DNA of 64,000 bases from Roseiarcus sp037446355. GTDB lineage: Bacteria > Pseudomonadota > Alphaproteobacteria > Rhizobiales > Beijerinckiaceae. Below the pieces are notes generated by a model, which saw only the letters and a program-made list of their open reading frames with translations, was not told the DNA's origin and ran no database searches. A program made the position numbers and the translations under genes. Of the stretch, positions 8,018 through 15,460 are shown in pieces. Where the stretch lies: positions 45,360-109,359 of the forward strand of contig JBBIIT010000004.1 in assembly GCA_037446355.1 (NCBI GenBank), read 5' to 3'. Position 1 is the stretch's first letter. The number at the start of each line of letters is the position of its first letter.

Positions 8018-9187
8018 ATGGCGATCGACCGCGCGGAAATCCGTGCCTGGCTGGAGGCCAATTGCCCGCCCGAAATGCGAACGTCCGGACGCGGCGACGA
8101 AGACCTCTGCTGGGGCGGAAGGCGCTGGGTCTTTCAGTCTGAAGCGCAAAGGCTCTGGTTCGAGCGCTGCCTCACGCGCGGTTTCACCGTTCCGACCTGG
8201 CCGAAGGAATATGGCGGCGCGGGGCTTTCGCGCGAAGACGCCGCGACGCTCACTGAGGAGATGCGGCGCTTACATGCGCGGCCCCCGCTCGTCAGCTTCG
8301 GCATCTCGATGCTCGGCCCGGCGCTGTTGAAATTCGGAACGAGCGAGCAAAAGGCGATGCACCTGCCGCGCATCGCGCGCGGCGAAATCCGCTGGTGTCA
8401 GGGCTACTCGGAACCGGGCGCGGGCTCCGATCTGGCTTCGTTGCGCACAAAGGCGGAGGACAAGGGCGATCATTTCCTTGTCAACGGCCAGAAGATCTGG
8501 ACTTCCTACGCCGACAAGGCCGACTGGATCTTCTGTCTCGTGCGCACCGACCCCGCGGCGATCAAACAGAAGGGCATTTCATTCTTGCTGATCGACATGG
8601 CGACGCCGGGCGTTTCCACCAAGCCGATCGTGCTGATCTCGGGCAAATCGCCGTTCTGCGAAACCTTCTTCGATAATGTCGCCGTCCTCAAGGCCAATCT
8701 CGTGGGGACGCTCAATCGCGGCTGGGACGTCGCCAAATATCTGCTCACGCACGAGCGCGAGATGATCGCCGGCGGCGGCTCTAATCTTTTCGACATGCAC
8801 GCGCTCGACAAGGCGGCCCAGCGCGCCGCCGGCGGCGCCAAGCTCAACGATCCGATCCTGCGCGCTGAGATCGCGCGCGCCGCCATCGACACCTACGCCT
8901 CGGAGGCGACGCGCTTGCGCTATCTCGCCGAAGTCGCGGGCGGGGGCGAACTCGGCGCCCGTTCGGCGCTGCTCAAATACGACGGCACCGAACTCAACAA
9001 GCGGCGGCACGAACTGGCGATGTCGCTCGCCGGCGCCGAGGCGCTTTATTTCGACGGCAACGGCGGCCCCGGCCAGGATGTCGCGCAGGGCTGGCTGCGC
9101 TCGAAGGGCAATTCCATCGAGGGCGGCACGTCCGAGATCATGCTCGACATCGTCGCCAAACGCCTGCTCGAACTTCCCTCGGAGTGA
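8018..9187 (+). CDS. Acyl-CoA dehydrogenase, subunit with catalytic-type C-terminus
   Basis: ATG 8018 follows GAGGAGGAGG, giving 389 residues. The N-terminal helical domain is followed by the beta-domain FAD signature WCQGYSEPGAGSDLASL. The last helix motif NSIEGGTSEIMLDIVAKRLL is the region that contacts flavin and CoA in family members. The enzyme forms a 2-enoyl-CoA using FAD. It is directly coupled to a second, divergent acyl-CoA dehydrogenase gene. This resembles mycobacterial heteromeric alpha2beta2 pairs that oxidise steroid side chains or branched acyl-CoAs (inference from arrangement). Confidence 0.9.
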   Translation: MAIDRAEIRAWLEANCPPEMRTSGRGDEDLCWGGRRWVFQSEAQRLWFERCLTRGFTVPTWPKEYGGAGLSREDAATLTEEMRRLHARPPLVSFGISMLGPALLKFGTSEQKAMHLPRIARGEIRWCQGYSEPGAGSDLASLRTKAEDKGDHFLVNGQKIWTSYADKADWIFCLVRTDPAAIKQKGISFLLIDMATPGVSTKPIVLISGKSPFCETFFDNVAVLKANLVGTLNRGWDVAKYLLTHEREMIAGGGSNLFDMHALDKAAQRAAGGAKLNDPILRAEIARAAIDTYASEATRLRYLAEVAGGGELGARSALLKYDGTELNKRRHELAMSLAGAEALYFDGNGGPGQDVAQGWLRSKGNSIEGGTSEIMLDIVAKRLLELPSE

Positions 9188-10290
9188 GATCGCTGATGCT
9201 GGTTCTCAACGAAGATCAAAAGCTGCTGATGGAAAGCGCGCGCGGCGCCGTCGCCGCCAAGGCGTCAGTCGCGGCCTTCAGGAAATTGCGCGCCGACGCC
9301 GCAGGCGAAGGCTTTTCGCGCGACTTCTGGCGCGAATGCGCCGAGATGGGTTGGACCGGCGTGCTGATTCCGGAGGCGTTCGGCGGTCTCGACTTCGGCG
9401 TTGTCGGCGCTGGGTTGATCGCGCGCGAAATGGCGCGAACGCTGGCGCCCTCGCCGTTCCTCTCGACCGCCGTCCTCGCCGCCAGCGCGTTGACGCGCGG
9501 CGGTTCCGCGGCGCAAAAGTCAGAATGGTTGGCGCGCATCGCGCGTGGCGAGGCGATAGTCAGCCTCGCGCCGCCAGAAAGCGCGACGCCCTCCGCAAGG
9601 GCCGAGCGCATTGCGTCAGGCTGGCGCCTGGACGGCGCCAGGCATTTCGTCCTCGACGGCCATGTCGCCGATGCGTTCCTCGTGGCCGCGCGCGCGGAGG
9701 GTGAGGAAGTTCTATTCCTTGTCGCCGCCGAAGCGCGCGGCTTGAAGCGCGACGCGCGCACGCTCGTCGACAGCCGCCGCGTCGCAAGCCTCACGCTCGC
9801 CGGCGTCGAAGTCGGATCGGACGCGAAACTCTCCGGCGGCGCGGCGCTGATCGAGGAAGTCGTCGATATCGGCCGCGCGGTGGTCTCGGCATCGTTGTGC
9901 GGCCTCGCCGAGGAAGCGTTCCGGCGCACAGCGTCCTATTTGAAAGAACGCCGCCAGTTCGAGCGCACGATCGGCAGCTTCCAGGCCTTGCAGCACCGCG
10001 CGGCGCGAATGCATATCGATATCGAGAACGCTTGGTCGGCGAGCTTGAAGGCGCTGGAAGCGATCGACGCACGCGCCAATTCTAGACCCTTCGACGTCGC
10101 CATCGCCAAGTCGAAAGCGAGCGAGACCGCTTGCGCGGCGACCGCCGAATGCCTGCAAATGCACGGCGGCATCGGCATGACCGACGAATTCGACATCGGC
10201 CTCTATCTCAAGCGCGCGCGCGTGGAATCGGTCCTGTTCGGCGACGCCGCTTTTCACGCGGACCGTGTGGCGACGATGCTTGGCTATTGA
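9184..10290 (+). CDS. Acyl-CoA dehydrogenase-like partner subunit
   Basis: This 368-residue protein starts at GTG 9184, overlapping the previous stop, or at ATG 9196. It has the domain order of acyl-CoA dehydrogenases, with ERRQFERTIGSFQALQHRAA and CLQMHGGIGMTDEFDIGLYL. The C-terminus reads ESVLFGDAAFHADRV and lacks the IEGGTSEI motif of its neighbour. The beta-domain is also degenerate: the usual TEPxAGSD is replaced by SLAPPESATPSARAER. Such asymmetry is typical of heteromeric FadE pairs in which one subunit supplies part of the flavin site. It is followed by a MaoC hydratase. Confidence 0.85.
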   Translation: MRSLMLVLNEDQKLLMESARGAVAAKASVAAFRKLRADAAGEGFSRDFWRECAEMGWTGVLIPEAFGGLDFGVVGAGLIAREMARTLAPSPFLSTAVLAASALTRGGSAAQKSEWLARIARGEAIVSLAPPESATPSARAERIASGWRLDGARHFVLDGHVADAFLVAARAEGEEVLFLVAAEARGLKRDARTLVDSRRVASLTLAGVEVGSDAKLSGGAALIEEVVDIGRAVVSASLCGLAEEAFRRTASYLKERRQFERTIGSFQALQHRAARMHIDIENAWSASLKALEAIDARANSRPFDVAIAKSKASETACAATAECLQMHGGIGMTDEFDIGLYLKRARVESVLFGDAAFHADRVATMLGY

Positions 10291-10337
10291 GACCACGAAC
10301 GAGCGAGCGACATCAATCCTAACAACCTGGATTTTCC

Positions 10338-10826
10338 ATGAGCATCTTCAACCCGTCCCTGCCGCAACTCAGCGTCGCGGAATTGCAGGCCAAGATCGGA
10401 ACCGAAATCGGCGTCTCGCGCTGGTTCGACATCACTCAGGCGCGCATCGACGCTTTCGCCAAGATCACCGAGGATGAGCAGTTCATTCATGTCGATCCGG
10501 AAGCGGCCAAGGCGACGCCTTTCGGCGGAACGATCGCGCATGGGTTCCTGACGCTGTCGATGCTCTCGGCGATCGCCTACGACGGCCTGCCGCGCCTCAA
10601 GGGCGTCGCGATGGGCGTCAACTACGGCTTCGACAAAGTGCGATTCATTGCGCCGGTGCGCGCGGGTTCGCGCATTCGGGGGCGTTTCAAACTCGAAGCG
10701 GTGACGCAGCGATCCGCGGTCGAATACCAATCTCGCAACACGGTCACGGTCGAAATCGAGGGCCAGACGAAGCCAGCGCTGATCGCGGAGTGGCTGGGCC
10801 TGTCCATTCTGGCGCCCGGCGCCTGA
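10338..10826 (+). CDS. MaoC-family (R)-specific enoyl-CoA hydratase-like protein
   Basis: This 162-residue single hot-dog protein carries the hydratase-2 motif with Asp46 and His51 (TEDEQFIHVD), followed by TPFGGTIAHGFLTLSML. The family hydrates trans-2-enoyl-CoA to (R)-3-hydroxyacyl-CoA, which can feed polyhydroxyalkanoate synthesis. It lies just after two acyl-CoA dehydrogenase genes and upstream of a phasin, so it may supply storage monomers or serve a beta-oxidation-like route. No strong ribosome site is visible before ATG 10338. Confidence 0.85.
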   Translation: MSIFNPSLPQLSVAELQAKIGTEIGVSRWFDITQARIDAFAKITEDEQFIHVDPEAAKATPFGGTIAHGFLTLSMLSAIAYDGLPRLKGVAMGVNYGFDKVRFIAPVRAGSRIRGRFKLEAVTQRSAVEYQSRNTVTVEIEGQTKPALIAEWLGLSILAPGA

Positions 10827-10848
10827 TCCTGCCAACTAGGAGATTGCC

Positions 10849-12024
10849 ATGCGAGCCCAAGCGGAATTCGATCTCGTCATCTATGGCGCCACCGGCTTCA
10901 CCGGGCGGCTGGTCGCCGAATATCTCGCGCATCGGCCGGGCGACAAGCCGAAATGGGCGATGGCCGGGCGAAGCCTAGAAAAGCTCGCCGCCGTGCGCGA
11001 CGAGATCGGCGCGCCGAAATCGACGCCGCTGGTATCAGCCGATTCCGACGACGCCGCCTCGATGATCGCGCTGGCGCGCCGCGCCAAGGTCATCGTCACG
11101 ACCGTCGGCCCCTATCAGCTCTACGGCGAGAAGCTTGTCGCGGCCTGCGCGGCCGAGGGAACCGATTATCTCGATCTTTGCGGCGAGCCGACCTGGATGC
11201 GGCAGATGATCGACAAATACGAGGAGAGCGCGAAGCAGTCGGGAGCGCGCATCGTCTTCTCGTCTGGATTCGATTCGATCCCGTTCGATCTTGGCGTGTT
11301 GTTTGTCCAGGAAGGCGCGAAGGCGCGCTTCGGCGCCTGCGTGCCGCGCGTCAAAGGTCGCGTGCGGCGCATGAAGGGCGAGACTTCCGGCGGCACTTTC
11401 GCGAGCTTCAAGGCGACGATGGCGGCGGCGGCGCGCGATCCCGCCGTTTTCGCCCTGCTGCGCGATCCGTTCGCGCTGACGCCGGGGTTTCAGGGGCCCA
11501 AGCAGCCAAGCGGCGGCAAGCCGGAGATTGACCCCGACCTCGACGCCTGGGTGGCGCCGTTCTTCATGGCGCCCATCAACACCCGCAACGTCCATCGCAC
11601 CAACCTGTTGCTCGGTCATCCCTACGGGCGCGAATTCCAGTATGACGAAATGATCGTCGCCGGACGCGGCGAGCGCGGCGAGGCGACCGCCCAGGCGATT
11701 GCCGCCTCGCAGGCGACGCTTGGCCAGAGCCACGAGCCCAAGCCCGGCGAAGGGCCGAGCAAGGAGCAGCGAGATTCCGGCATGTACGATTTGATGTTCC
11801 TTGGCCTTGCCCCGGATGGCCGGCAAATCCGCGCCATCGTCACCGGCGACCGCGATCCCGGCTATGGCTCGACCTCGAAGATGATCTCGGAGGCGGCGCT
11901 ATGCCTGATAAACGAGGCCAAGGCGACGCCGGGCGGGATATGGACGCCGGGGTCGGCGATGGGCATGGCGCTGGTCGAGCGGCTGAAGGCTCATGCGGGG
12001 TTGACGTTCACGCTTGAGGGGTGA
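10849..12024 (+). CDS. Saccharopine dehydrogenase-like / trans-acting enoyl reductase family protein
   Basis: The 391 residues begin with a Rossmann fold FDLVIYGATGFTGRLVAEYLA (nucleotide loop 13-19). A conserved VVTTVGPYQLYGEKLVAACA loop and the SGFDSIPFDLGV segment typify the family that includes the mycobacterial trans-acting enoyl reductase for phthiocerol/phenolglycolipid precursors. The AGGAG before ATG 10849 supports the start. It is the last member of the acyl-CoA dehydrogenase/MaoC run and probably reduces or modifies a lipid or polyketide-like acyl group. True lysine-pathway saccharopine dehydrogenase is unlikely. Confidence 0.8.
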   Translation: MRAQAEFDLVIYGATGFTGRLVAEYLAHRPGDKPKWAMAGRSLEKLAAVRDEIGAPKSTPLVSADSDDAASMIALARRAKVIVTTVGPYQLYGEKLVAACAAEGTDYLDLCGEPTWMRQMIDKYEESAKQSGARIVFSSGFDSIPFDLGVLFVQEGAKARFGACVPRVKGRVRRMKGETSGGTFASFKATMAAAARDPAVFALLRDPFALTPGFQGPKQPSGGKPEIDPDLDAWVAPFFMAPINTRNVHRTNLLLGHPYGREFQYDEMIVAGRGERGEATAQAIAASQATLGQSHEPKPGEGPSKEQRDSGMYDLMFLGLAPDGRQIRAIVTGDRDPGYGSTSKMISEAALCLINEAKATPGGIWTPGSAMGMALVERLKAHAGLTFTLEG

Positions 12025-12049
12025 GCGCGCTTTTCACGCGGAAATGGCG

Positions 12050-12073
12050 GATGTTCACGAAATCGTGAACATC
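12050..12073. promoter_or_regulatory. Perfect 11-bp inverted repeat upstream of phasin gene
   Basis: GATGTTCACGA (12050-12060) and its exact complement TCGTGAACATC (12063-12073) are separated by AA. It lies 25 bases after the reductase stop and about 105 bases before the phasin start. It is not GC-rich and has no U-run, so an operator for a dimeric regulator is more likely than a terminator. Confidence 0.55.
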
Positions 12074-12090
12074 GCTTTGAAATTTCATGT

Positions 12091-12119
12091 TGCACCGCAC
12101 AATAGTTCATGTAAGAACT
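12091..12119. promoter_or_regulatory. TGC-N3-GCA motif and GTTC/GAAC repeat before phasin
   Basis: TGCACCGCA (12091-12099) fits a TGC-N3-GCA core like that reported for the PHA-responsive repressor PhaR in Rhodobacter/Paracoccus. It is followed by AGTTC (12104-12108) and GAACT (12115-12119), an inverted repeat spaced by 6. Both lie within 90 bases of the phasin ATG. Assignment to PhaR is inference; no phaR gene is in the window. Confidence 0.35.
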
Positions 12120-12177
12120 AACCACCCGGGCCATAATGGACGGGCTGACCATAGCTCAAATGAGGATGGAGCCTTAC

Positions 12178-12654
12178 ATGACCAAGACCGCGAAAACCGC
12201 CAAGACCATGGCCGACATTGGTATCGAGCCGATCGTCGAAGCCGCGAACAACACCCAAATTCCCGCCGCCATCGCCGACTACGCGCAGCGTTTCGCCAAG
12301 GCCGCCGAAGCGCGCGTCGAGAGCGTCAACGAGAACGTCGGCAAGGCGACCTCGATGTTGGAATCGGCCGTCAGCGGCTCTGCGACCAATCTCGCCGAAG
12401 TCAGCCGCAATGTGCAGGGCGCGATTTATGACGACGTCAAGGCGAGCCTCGCCGCCGTCGAGAAGATCGCCGCCGCCGGCACGCTCTCGGAAGCCGCGAA
12501 AATTCACGTCGAGTTTCTCAACGAGCGCGGCCAGGTCGGCCTCGCCCGCGTGAAGTCAATTTCGGATTATCTCGCCAAGACGCTCCAGACCGGCGCCAAG
12601 CAGGCTCAGGACGCGCTCGCCAAATTTGCCGGGAAGTCCGACCAGGCCGCGTAA
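12178..12654 (+). CDS. Phasin family protein (PHA granule surface)
   Basis: ATG 12178 is preceded by AGGATGGAG; upstream in-frame ATGs lack this and would add non-family residues. The 158-residue protein is helical and Ala/Lys-rich. It has the phasin core (QIPAAIADYAQRFAKAAEARV, SVNENVGKATSMLESAVSGS, YDDVKASLAAVEKIAAAGTLSEAAKIH) and a C-terminal coiled coil. Phasins coat polyhydroxyalkanoate granules. It has its own leader with inverted repeats and a strong downstream terminator, so it is a separately regulated monocistron. Neighbouring lipid genes (MaoC, WS/DGAT) fit a storage role. Confidence 0.88.
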   Translation: MTKTAKTAKTMADIGIEPIVEAANNTQIPAAIADYAQRFAKAAEARVESVNENVGKATSMLESAVSGSATNLAEVSRNVQGAIYDDVKASLAAVEKIAAAGTLSEAAKIHVEFLNERGQVGLARVKSISDYLAKTLQTGAKQAQDALAKFAGKSDQAA

Positions 12655-12673
12655 GCCGCGCCACGCGTCCAAA

Positions 12674-12697
12674 CGTCATGGCCGGGCCTGTCCCGGC
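12674..12697 (+). repeat. REP-like palindromic element, copy 1
   Basis: The copy includes ATGGCCGGG / CCCGGCCAT (12678-12686 with 12692-12700, 5-base loop). It matches 21 of 24 positions of an inverted copy at 12784-12807. GTCATGGCCGGGC-type palindromes are scattered through intergenic DNA of many alphaproteobacteria. Confidence 0.65.
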
Positions 12698-12732
12698 CAT
12701 CCACGCCAGGGCATAGTTGAGACGTGTAAGAC

Positions 12733-12756
12733 GCGCGGCAATCGCCGCGCTCTTTT
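12733..12756 (+). terminator. Rho-independent terminator after phasin
   Basis: GCGCGGC (12733-12739), loop AATC, GCCGCGC (12744-12750) and then TCTTTT (12751-12756) form a perfect 7-bp GC stem with a U-tract on the plus strand, 79 bases after the phasin stop. Confidence 0.8.
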
Positions 12757-12783
12757 AATCGCCCATCGCGCGACGACTAGAAC

Positions 12784-12807
12784 GCCAGGACATGCCCGGC
12801 CACGACG
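12784..12807 (-). repeat. REP-like palindromic element, inverted copy 2
   Basis: The reverse complement of this 24-base stretch matches copy 1 (12674-12697) at 21 of 24 positions. The pair flanks the phasin terminator in opposite orientation, the usual arrangement of REP doublets. Confidence 0.6.
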
Positions 12808-12894
12808 ACCTGATAGCGGCGTCCCCGATTTCACTGGCTTTTCGCGCGGCGCCGCGCCAACCTGCTCGGCGCCTGAGACAACGGGAATGAGGAA

Positions 12895-13698
12895 ATGACG
12901 AGGATGGAGACGCCCCACGCCTTTTCCGGCCCTCGCTTGAGACCGCCTTCAGGGGCGTTGATGCTCGCCGAGGCGCGCGCGATTTTCGAACTCAACGCCA
13001 GCGTGATGCTCACGCCGGTCTTGCTGACGGCGCCCCGCGGCGACGGCCATCCGGTCCTTGCGTTGCCCGGCTTCCTCGCCAGCGATCTCTCGACCGCGCT
13101 GCTGCGCCGCTATCTCGGCATGTTGGGCTACGAGCCGCACGCCTGGGATCTCGGGCGCAATTTCGGCGGCGTCTATCGGATGCGCCAGCAATTGCGCGAC
13201 CGCCTCGCGTTCATCCACGAAAAGAGCGGCCGCAAGGTCAGCCTCGTCGGGTGGAGCCTCGGCGGCGTCTATGCGCGCGACCTGGTGCTCGCGATGCCGG
13301 AAGCCGTGCGCTCGGTGATCTCGCTCGGCAGCCCGTTCGCCAACGACATTTCCGCGACCAGCATCCGCAAGCTCTATGAGACGCTATCGGGCGAGTTGAT
13401 CTCCGACGCCAAGATCGAGGACATCAGCGCGCTCGCGGGCGATCTGCCCGTGCCGGCGACTTCGATCTTCACCAAGAGCGACGGCATCGTTCATTGGCGC
13501 ACCTGCCTCGTCCGAGAGAACGCGCGCGCGGAAAACATCGAGATCGTACTCGCCAGCCACACCGGGCTCGGCGTCAACGCCGCCGCACTGTGGGCGATCG
13601 CCGATCGGCTCGCGCAGCCCGATGGAACCTTCAAGCGCTTCAACCGCCTGGGACCGTTCATGCTCGCTTACGGGCGCCCGGAAAGCGGCGCGAGCTGA
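12895..13698 (+). CDS. Alpha/beta hydrolase (lipase/esterase-like)
   Basis: The nucleophile elbow GWSLGG is at about residues 119-124 with Ser121, followed by ARDLVLAMPEAVRSVISLGSPF, a pattern seen in PGAP1/lipase-like hydrolases. An oxyanion-type LALPGF precedes it near 55-60, and the terminal His is probably in ASHTGLGVNAAALW. The start is ATG 12895 or ATG 12904; GAGGA at 12889 is better spaced for the latter. It is followed 47 bases later by a WS/DGAT acyltransferase, so neutral-lipid or ester turnover is a reasonable role (inference). Confidence 0.8.
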   Translation: MTRMETPHAFSGPRLRPPSGALMLAEARAIFELNASVMLTPVLLTAPRGDGHPVLALPGFLASDLSTALLRRYLGMLGYEPHAWDLGRNFGGVYRMRQQLRDRLAFIHEKSGRKVSLVGWSLGGVYARDLVLAMPEAVRSVISLGSPFANDISATSIRKLYETLSGELISDAKIEDISALAGDLPVPATSIFTKSDGIVHWRTCLVRENARAENIEIVLASHTGLGVNAAALWAIADRLAQPDGTFKRFNRLGPFMLAYGRPESGAS

Positions 13699-13745
13699 CC
13701 ATTCGAGCGCCGCGAGCGCCCAGCGCCCGGCGACAGGGAGGAAAC

Positions 13746-15392
13746 ATGAGCGCTATTCGCAAGCTCTCGACGGTGGACGCTTCGTTTCTGTATCTCGAAA
13801 CGCCGGAGATGCCGATGCACGTCGGCTCGATGGCGATCTTCAAGCCGCGCCCGGGCTACAAGGGAAGCTTCTTCGAGGACTTCAAGAAACTGATCGCCTC
13901 GCGTCTGCATCTGGCCCCGATTCTGACCTCCAAGCTCGAAAAGACACCGCTCGACATCGACAATCCGAGCTGGGTGATCGACGACCAGTTCGATATCGAT
14001 CGCCATATCTTCCCCGCCAGCCTGCCCGCCCCCGCCGACCGCGCGACGCTAGAACGCACGGTTGGCTGGATGCACGCGAAACTCCTCAACCGCGCGCGCC
14101 CATTATGGGAATTCTATGTGTTCGAGCACCTCAAAGATGGCGAGATCGGCATCTATTCCAAGGTGCATCACGCCTGCATCGACGGCGGCGCCGGCGCGGC
14201 GCTGACCGAGATCGTCTATGACGTGACGCCGACGCCGCGCGAAATCGGCAAGATCGAGACGCCCAAGGCCGCCAGGCCCGACGCTCGGGCCGTGACGACC
14301 TCGTTTCTCGAGTCCTATGTGGAACTCTGGCGCAATCCGACCGACCTTGGCGGTCTCGTCAAACCGATCGACCTGCCGCGTTCGGGCAAGAGCGATCTGG
14401 GTTCGATCCTGTTCGACAACGCCATCGGGCAGATCGAGCAGTCGATGCGCGTCATCAGCGGCCTGCCTTCGCTCGCCAAGACCGTCAACGAAATCGTCTC
14501 CAAGGCGATCGATCCCAAATCGCGCGAGAGCCTCGCCGGTATGATCGCGCCGACGACCCCGCTCAACCGCTCGATCTCCTCCGAGCGCAGCTTCGCCGGC
14601 GTCACGATCTCGCTTTCGCGCGCCAAGGCGCTCGCGAAGGCGGCGGGCGGCAAGCTCAACGACGTCGTGATGGCGGTTTCGAGCGGCGTGTTGCGCCGCT
14701 ATCTGAGCGGGGAAGGCGCCCTGCCCGCGCGTTCGCTGACCGCGGCCGTGCCGATCTCCCTGCGCGAACAGGGCGACTCCGCGGCCAACAACCAGGTCTT
14801 CGGCATGGTTTGCACGCTCGCCACGGACGTCGCCGAGCCCAAGGAGCGACTGCTGACGATCATCCGGGAATCGGCGAAGTCGAAGGAAATGAGCAGCCCG
14901 TTGCGGCCGCTGATCCCGCACCTCAGCAACATCGCGCTGCTCGGCGCGCCGATGCTGGTGCAGATGCTGGCGTTGCTGCACAGTCGCTCCAACCTCTCCG
15001 ACATATTGCCGGCGAGCGCCAACGTCACGATCTCCAATGTACCGGGGCCGCGCCAGACGCTCTACGCCGCCGGCGCGGAACTGCTCGGCATCTACCCTGT
15101 CTCGATCGCCGCGCATGGCCTGGCGCTCAACATCACCGTGCAGAGTTATCGCGACCAACTCGACTTCGGCCTGATCGCCGGCGCCAACGTGCTGCCCAAT
15201 GTCAGCAAGCTCGCGCGCATGTTCCCGGAAGAATTCGAGGCGCTGGAAGCGGCGTTCGGGATCGCGTCCGCCCAGGCGCCGGCCGCCGCCGCCGAGGCGG
15301 CGCCAGAGGCCGCGCCCAAAGCAAGGCTCGCAGCGGCCAGGTCCAAGAACGCACCCACCAAGTCCGCGGGGCGCACACGCAATAAAGGTTGA
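13746..15392 (+). CDS. Wax ester synthase / diacylglycerol acyltransferase (WS/DGAT)
   Basis: ATG 13746 follows GGGAGG, giving 548 residues. The N-terminal LSTVDASFLYLETPEMPMHV is typical, and the catalytic HHxxxDG motif is intact (HHACIDG, 141-147). The downstream NDVVMAVSSGVLRRYL and NVPGPRQTLYAAGAELLGIYP motifs are also family hallmarks. The enzyme transfers acyl groups from acyl-CoA to fatty alcohols or diacylglycerol, making wax esters or triacylglycerol. The final 45 residues are an Ala/Lys/Arg-rich low-complexity tail that may aid membrane or lipid-body binding. The family is best known from Acinetobacter and actinobacteria. Confidence 0.9.
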   Translation: MSAIRKLSTVDASFLYLETPEMPMHVGSMAIFKPRPGYKGSFFEDFKKLIASRLHLAPILTSKLEKTPLDIDNPSWVIDDQFDIDRHIFPASLPAPADRATLERTVGWMHAKLLNRARPLWEFYVFEHLKDGEIGIYSKVHHACIDGGAGAALTEIVYDVTPTPREIGKIETPKAARPDARAVTTSFLESYVELWRNPTDLGGLVKPIDLPRSGKSDLGSILFDNAIGQIEQSMRVISGLPSLAKTVNEIVSKAIDPKSRESLAGMIAPTTPLNRSISSERSFAGVTISLSRAKALAKAAGGKLNDVVMAVSSGVLRRYLSGEGALPARSLTAAVPISLREQGDSAANNQVFGMVCTLATDVAEPKERLLTIIRESAKSKEMSSPLRPLIPHLSNIALLGAPMLVQMLALLHSRSNLSDILPASANVTISNVPGPRQTLYAAGAELLGIYPVSIAAHGLALNITVQSYRDQLDFGLIAGANVLPNVSKLARMFPEEFEALEAAFGIASAQAPAAAAEAAPEAAPKARLAAARSKNAPTKSAGRTRNKG

Positions 15393-15460
15393 GGCTCGCG
15401 GTCTCGCTCCGCCAGCCCCCGATTGGCGCGCGCCGCCCCGGCCATGCTAGAAGCCCGGAA

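Noticed and set aside
13494..13745. In-frame upstream extension of the WS/DGAT gene
   Set aside because: It overlaps the hydrolase gene in another frame, is Arg-rich, and the GGGAGG before ATG 13746 fixes the start.
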